A DNA stretch of 64,000 bases, taken from Streptomyces sp. S4.7. Lineage in GTDB: Bacteria > Actinomycetota > Actinomycetes > Streptomycetales > Streptomycetaceae. The notes beneath the pieces were generated by a model. The model worked only from the letters and a program-made list of their open reading frames with translations. It ran no database searches and was not told the DNA's origin. A program made the position numbers and the translations under genes. Position 1 is the first letter of the stretch; each line of letters begins with the position of its first letter. The stretch covers positions 6,572,001-6,636,000 of the forward strand of contig NZ_CP048397.1 of NCBI RefSeq assembly GCF_010384365.1. Direction: 5' to 3'. Below are positions 60,063 to 64,000 of this stretch, piece by piece.

Positions 60063-61132
60063 ACCAGCCTGCCTCTGAGGCGCAGCAGGGCGGGCCCGAG
60101 GCCGCACCCGCCGCCGACGCCGCAGCCGTGCCGCTGACCAAGCCCGCCGGAAAGACCCCGGGAGGTTCCGGGGGCCGGCCGCCGCTCGGACTGCGTCTGG
60201 ATTTCCGTACGCTCTCGCTGCTCGGCGTGCTCGCCGCACTGATAGTCGTCGGCGGCATCACCAAGCCCGATCAGTTCCTGGACACCAGCAATCTCCAACT
60301 GGTGCTCACCCAGGCGTCGATCATCGGTGTCGTCACCGTCGGCATGACGTTCGTCATCACCAGCGGCGGCATCGACCTGTCGGTCGGCGCGATCGTGGCC
60401 CTGGCCTCCGTGTGGGCGACCACCCTGGCCACCCAGGAGTACGGCTTCGCCGGCATCCTGTTCACCGCGATCATCGTGGGTCTGGCCTGCGGTCTCGTCA
60501 ACGGCGTACTGATCGCGTACGGCGGCATGGCGCCCTTCATCGCGACCCTCGCGATCATGGCGTCCGCCCGTGGTCTGGCCCTCCAGATCACCGACGGCAA
60601 CACCCAGGTCGTCACGTTGAAGTCGGTCCTCGACCTCGGCTCCCGCGACTCCTACATCCTCGGTGTCCCGCCGCTCGTCATCATCTTCGCCGCGGTGACG
60701 GTCATCGGCTGGCTGCTGCTCAACCGCACCACCTTCGGCCGGCGCACCGTCGCGGTCGGCGGCAACGCCGAGGCGACCCGCCTCGCCGGCATCGACGTGC
60801 GCAGGCAGCGGCTCTACCTCTACCTGCTCTCCGGACTGTGCTGCGGTATCGCGGCCTTCATGCTGATCGTGCTGTCCGGCTCGGGTCAGAACACGAACGG
60901 AAACCTCTACGAACTCGACGCCATCGCGGCGGCGATCATCGGCGGCACGCTGCTCAGCGGCGGTCGCGGCACGATCGTCGGCTCCGTGCTCGGTGTCCTG
61001 ATCTTCACCACCATCACCAACATCTTCGCTCTCAACAACCTGCAGAGCGACGTCCAGCAGATTGCCAAGGGCGCGATCATCGTCGCCGCCGTACTGGTCC
61101 AGCGCCGCACGGCGCGCAACGGTGAGGGCTGA
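60059..61132 (+). CDS. sugar ABC transporter permease (RbsC type)
   Basis: This 357-residue protein starts at ATG 60059, coupled to the ATPase gene. The first about 45 residues are Ala/Pro-rich and cytoplasmic; then come eight to ten TM helices of the BPD_transp_2 family with VGMTFVITSGGIDLSVGAIVAL and YGGMAPFIATLAIMASARGLA (the conserved P-F-I-x-T-L-x-x-x-x-x-R-G). The EAA-like loop is NAEATRLAGIDVRRQRLYLY, and ELDAIAAAIIGGTLLSGGRGTIVGS follows. It forms a homodimeric inner-membrane channel. Sugar specificity cannot be read from the permease. Confidence 0.95.
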   Translation: MNQPASEAQQGGPEAAPAADAAAVPLTKPAGKTPGGSGGRPPLGLRLDFRTLSLLGVLAALIVVGGITKPDQFLDTSNLQLVLTQASIIGVVTVGMTFVITSGGIDLSVGAIVALASVWATTLATQEYGFAGILFTAIIVGLACGLVNGVLIAYGGMAPFIATLAIMASARGLALQITDGNTQVVTLKSVLDLGSRDSYILGVPPLVIIFAAVTVIGWLLLNRTTFGRRTVAVGGNAEATRLAGIDVRRQRLYLYLLSGLCCGIAAFMLIVLSGSGQNTNGNLYELDAIAAAIIGGTLLSGGRGTIVGSVLGVLIFTTITNIFALNNLQSDVQQIAKGAIIVAAVLVQRRTARNGEG

Positions 61133-61225
61133 CCTCGTATCCCCGAGGCCCGATCTCGTACCGCTCTTCGAAGCACCACTTCCGACGCACCGCAGCATCC
61201 GCTCTTCCGAAGGGGACGAACCGTC

Positions 61226-62257
61226 ATGCCAGAAACGAGCCGCAGAGGTCTTCTGTTCGGCACCGCCGCCATTTCGGCGGGTGCCCTCCTCACCGCCTGC
61301 ACCAGCAATGAGAAGAAGGACGAGCCCGCAGCCAACGAGCAGCCGGTCGACGACAAGCCGGGCAAGGCCGTCACCATCGGCTTCGCCGGCCCCCAGGCCG
61401 ACCACGGCTGGCTGGCCGCGATCAACGCGAACGCCAGGGCCCAGGCCAAGAAGTACTCGGACGTCACGCTCGACATCACCGAGGGCTCGAACGACACCGC
61501 CGCGCAGATCGGCCAGATCGACTCGCTGATCAACAAGAAGGTCGACGTCCTGGTGATCCTGCCGGCCGACGGCAAGGCCCTCACCCAGGCCGGTCTCAAG
61601 GCGATGCGCGCGGGCATCCCCGTCATCAACCTGGACCGGATCTTCGCCGACCCGCAGGCGTTCCGCTGCTACGTCGGCGGCGACAACTACGGCATGGGCG
61701 TCAACGCGGGCAAGTACATCGGCGAGAAGCTGAAGGACAAGCCCAACGCCACCGTCATCGAACTGTCGGGCCCCGACAGCCTGGAGCTGACCAAGCAGCG
61801 CACCCAGGGCTTCGACGACGCGCTCAAGAACTACCCCAACATCAAGAAGGTCGCCCGCCAGGCGGCCGACTTCACCGTCGAGTCCGGCCAGGCCAAGATG
61901 GCCCAGCTGCTCCAGGCGCAGTCCAAGTTCGACGCCCTGTGGAACCACGACGACGACCAGGGTGTCGGCGCGCTGCGCGCCATCGACCAGGCCGGCCGTG
62001 ACGGGTTCCTGATGGTCGGCGGCGCCGGCGCCAAGTCGGCGATGGACGCCATCAAGGCCGACAACAGCGTCCTGAAGGCGACCGTGCTGTACCCGCCGAT
62101 CATGGCTTCGACGGCCATCGACCTCGCCCGTGCGCTGGGCCAGGGCAAGGGCGTGAGCGGCATGGCCGGCCTGGAGATCCCGGCCCAGGTCACGCTGTTC
62201 TCGGCGGTCGTCGACAAGGACAACGTCGACGAGTACCTGCCTCAGGGATTCAGCTGA
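61226..62257 (+). CDS. sugar-binding lipoprotein of the ABC transporter (RbsB-like)
   Basis: This 343-residue protein starts at ATG 61226 with GGGG upstream. The signal peptide ends in the lipobox LLTAC (Cys near 25), so it is a lipoprotein; SRRGLLFGT before it is a twin-arginine-like motif, so Tat export is possible. The periplasmic-binding type 1 fold follows: VTIGFAGPQADHGWLAAINANARAQAKKY, NKKVDVLVILPADGKALTQ, IPVINLDRIF and WNHDDDQGVGALRAIDQAG, ending GLEIPAQVTLFSAVVDKDNVDEY. It binds the sugar outside the membrane for the preceding permease. It is rich in Lys and lies 93 bases after the permease gene. Confidence 0.95.
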   Translation: MPETSRRGLLFGTAAISAGALLTACTSNEKKDEPAANEQPVDDKPGKAVTIGFAGPQADHGWLAAINANARAQAKKYSDVTLDITEGSNDTAAQIGQIDSLINKKVDVLVILPADGKALTQAGLKAMRAGIPVINLDRIFADPQAFRCYVGGDNYGMGVNAGKYIGEKLKDKPNATVIELSGPDSLELTKQRTQGFDDALKNYPNIKKVARQAADFTVESGQAKMAQLLQAQSKFDALWNHDDDQGVGALRAIDQAGRDGFLMVGGAGAKSAMDAIKADNSVLKATVLYPPIMASTAIDLARALGQGKGVSGMAGLEIPAQVTLFSAVVDKDNVDEYLPQGFS

Positions 62258-62309
62258 CCGGCTCCGCCGGTCTGCCCCCACACGTGCGAGAGACGAGGAG
62301 TAATCCCTT

Positions 62310-63536
62310 ATGACCAGCAGGGAAGCGTCGGAGAAGGAAGCCGGCGCACCGCCGCCACTCGGTATCGGCATGATCGGATACTCGTTCATGGGTGCCGCCC
62401 ACTCCCAGGGCTGGCGCACGGCGGGACATGTCTTCGATCTGCCGATGCGGCCGCACCTCGCCGCCATCTGCGGGCGGGACGAGACGGCCGTCCGTACGGC
62501 AGCCGGAAAACTCGGCTGGGCCGCCGCGGAGACCGACTGGCGGGACCTCATCGCACGTGACGACGTGCAGCTGGTCGACATCTGTACGCCTGGGGACAGC
62601 CACGCGGAGATAGCGATCGCCGCGCTGGAGGCGGGCAAGCACGTCCTGTGCGAGAAGCCGCTCGCCAACTCGGTCGCCGAGGCCGAGGCCATGGTCCGGG
62701 CCGCCGAGGCGGCCAGGTCCCGCGGCCAGTTGGCCATGGTGGGCTTCAACTACCGGCGGGTGCCCGCCATCAGCTACGCCCGGAAGCTGATCGAGGAGGG
62801 ACGGCTCGGCGCGCTGCGGCACGTACGGGTCACCTACCTCCAGGACTGGCTGGTGGACGCCGAGTTCCCCCTCACCTGGCGGCTCAAGCGTGAGCACGCG
62901 GGATCGGGGGCGCTCGGCGACCTGGGCGCGCACATCGTGGACCTCGCGCAGTTCCTGGCGGGGGAGCCGCTGGTGGGGGTCTCGGCGATGACCGAGACGT
63001 TCGTACGGGAGAGGCCGCTGCTGTCGGGGGCGTCGGCCGGACTCTCGGCGACCGCCGGCGCGGAGACGGGCCCGGTCACGGTGGACGACGCCGCCCTGTT
63101 CACGGGGCGGCTCGCCTCGGGGGCGCTGGCGTCCTTCGAGGCCACCCGGATGGCGGCGGGACGCAAGAACGCGCTGCGGCTGGAGATCAACGGCGAGCAC
63201 GGTTCGCTCGCCTTCGATCTGGAGCGGCTCAACGAGCTGTCGTTCCACGACCAGTCGGAGCCCGCGGTCACCGCCGGCTTCCGGCGGATCCTCGTCACCG
63301 AGTCCGAGCACCCGTACCTCGACGCCTGGTGGCCGCCGGGCCACGGCCTCGGCTACGAGCACACCTTCGTGCACCAGGCCAAGGATCTGGTCGAGGCGAT
63401 CGCCGCCGGAACCGATCCCGCGCCCTCCTTCGTCGACGGTCTCCAGGTGCAGCGGGTCCTCGCCGCGGTCGAGGAGAGCGCGGAGAAGAACGCCATCTAC
63501 ACACCCGTCCCGGCCCCGTCCGGAATCGAGTCCTAG
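62310..63536 (+). CDS. Gfo/Idh/MocA-family oxidoreductase
   Basis: This 408-residue protein starts at ATG 62310 behind GAGGAG. N-terminal Rossmann: GIGMIGYSFMGAAHSQGW (GxGxxG variant), VDICTPGDSHAEIAIAALEAGKHVLCEKPLANS with the conserved EKP catalytic-site motif. The C-terminal beta-sheet domain contains GSGALGDLGAHIVDLAQFLAGEP, whose D-x-x-x-H is the catalytic pair. Such enzymes oxidise or reduce sugar and inositol derivatives with NAD(P). It probably acts on the imported carbohydrate, upstream of the isomerase that follows after 10 bases. Confidence 0.94.
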   Translation: MTSREASEKEAGAPPPLGIGMIGYSFMGAAHSQGWRTAGHVFDLPMRPHLAAICGRDETAVRTAAGKLGWAAAETDWRDLIARDDVQLVDICTPGDSHAEIAIAALEAGKHVLCEKPLANSVAEAEAMVRAAEAARSRGQLAMVGFNYRRVPAISYARKLIEEGRLGALRHVRVTYLQDWLVDAEFPLTWRLKREHAGSGALGDLGAHIVDLAQFLAGEPLVGVSAMTETFVRERPLLSGASAGLSATAGAETGPVTVDDAALFTGRLASGALASFEATRMAAGRKNALRLEINGEHGSLAFDLERLNELSFHDQSEPAVTAGFRRILVTESEHPYLDAWWPPGHGLGYEHTFVHQAKDLVEAIAAGTDPAPSFVDGLQVQRVLAAVEESAEKNAIYTPVPAPSGIES

Positions 63537-63546
63537 GAAGGTCCGT

Positions 63547-64000
63547 ATGCCACGCCCGTTCACGCTCTTCACCGGCCAGTGGGCCGATCTGCCCCTGGAA
63601 GAGGTCTGCCGGCTCGCCCGTGACTTCGGTTACGACGGTCTGGAACTGGCCTGCTGGGGCGACCACTTCGAGGTCGACAAGGCGCTCACCGATCCGGGCT
63701 ATCTGGAGAGCCGTCACCAGCTGCTCGACAAGTACGGCCTCAAGTGCTGGGCGATCTCCAACCATCTCGTCGGCCAGGCGGTCTGCGACAGCATCATCGA
63801 CGAGCGCCACCAGGGCATCCTGCCGGCCCGTATCTGGGGCGACGGGGAGGCCGAGGGCGTACGGCAGCGGGCCGCCGCGGAGATCAAGGACACCGCCAGG
63901 GCCGCCGCCGCGTTCGGGGTCAACACGGTGATCGGCTTCACCGGTTCGTCCATCTGGCATCTGCTGGCGATGTTCCCGCCGGTGCCGCCCGGCATGATCG
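63547..64000 (+). CDS. sugar phosphate isomerase/epimerase, N-terminal part (cut by window edge)
   Basis: An ATG at 63547 behind AGGAAGG opens a frame with no stop before the window ends (151 residues). It is the AP-endonuclease-2-like TIM barrel of IolE/IolI-type isomerases: FTLFTGQWADLPLEEVCRLARDFGYDGLELACWGDHFEVDKAL, KCWAISNHLVGQAVCDSI and GVNTVIGFTGSSIWHL. The metal Glu/His residues of the second half lie outside. Together with the Gfo/Idh/MocA enzyme it suggests conversion of a keto-sugar or inosose-like product, as in inositol-type pathways; the true substrate is unknown. Confidence 0.9.
   Translation, partial: MPRPFTLFTGQWADLPLEEVCRLARDFGYDGLELACWGDHFEVDKALTDPGYLESRHQLLDKYGLKCWAISNHLVGQAVCDSIIDERHQGILPARIWGDGEAEGVRQRAAAEIKDTARAAAAFGVNTVIGFTGSSIWHLLAMFPPVPPGMI

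Overview
The window is a stretch of high-GC actinobacterial chromosome, almost certainly Streptomyces. The codon usage is extremely GC-rich with G/C third positions. GTG starts and 4-base GTGA/ATGA gene overlaps are common. There is a sortase substrate with an LAETG signal, a mycothiol-isomerase-type (TIGR03086) protein, a PAS-GAF-SpoIIE-HATPase phosphatase, a DUF5133 protein and the intergenic CAATCGCCGGACGGGC repeat family. I see no rRNA, tRNA, CRISPR array, prophage or intact insertion sequence. One MITE-like element lies at 14940-15118.

Left part (1-26000): a cut-off 3-hydroxyacyl-CoA dehydrogenase; a HEAT-repeat protein; a COG1533-type radical SAM protein preceded by a LexA-type palindrome; an SRPBCC protein; a 14-TM drug exporter fused to three carboxypeptidase-regulatory-like domains; a SpoIIE-type phosphatase; a methyltransferase; and a four-gene peptidase operon (M55 D-aminopeptidase, M20, S9, S66 LD-carboxypeptidase) that ends at the MITE. 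Then come an arginase-fold protein with altered metal ligands, a DUF5107-TPR protein, small stand-alone enzymes (VOC, methyltransferase, GNAT), a PAP2-diacylglycerol-kinase fusion, a lysine-free aminotransferase-fold protein, and a coupled MBL-hydrolase/DedA pair.

Middle (26000-46300): a membrane-anchored phosphodiesterase with a holin-like N-terminus; small secreted and soluble proteins; an MmyB-type HTH regulator divergent from a transketolase; a probable stress group (PfpI-like, DUF5133, ferritin-like); a secreted PQQ-type sugar dehydrogenase overlapping a LamG protein, divergent from the LAETG surface protein; NDH-2 plus pterin-carbinolamine dehydratase; a decayed AraC regulator; an aldo/keto reductase; an acyl-CoA ligase; and a LysR regulator divergent from a bile-acid:sodium-symporter-type carrier whose C-terminus runs into a 159-bp tandem repeat.

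Right part (46300-57000): a formate/oxalate locus. On the minus strand lie a molybdenum formate dehydrogenase catalytic protein, a fused FdsG-FdsB-like diaphorase, an iron-sulfur protein that carries the N-terminal cluster domains normally fused to the catalytic subunit, and FdhD. A 2-dehydropantoate-reductase-like gene is divergent from an OFA oxalate/formate-type transporter with its 48-residue small subunit; a FabH-like synthase and an FCD-type GntR regulator follow. Three copies of a 16-bp dyad close to ATACTGT-AG-ACAGTAT stand before the dehydrogenase operon, in the divergent transporter promoter and before gntR, so these genes are probably one regulon.

End (57000-64000): a carbohydrate uptake and catabolism cluster: a ROK repressor, an RbsA/RbsC/RbsB-type ABC transporter, a Gfo/Idh/MocA dehydrogenase and the start of a sugar phosphate isomerase/epimerase. 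Gene starts were chosen from Shine-Dalgarno position and family length. Functions are family-level inferences; no database search was possible.
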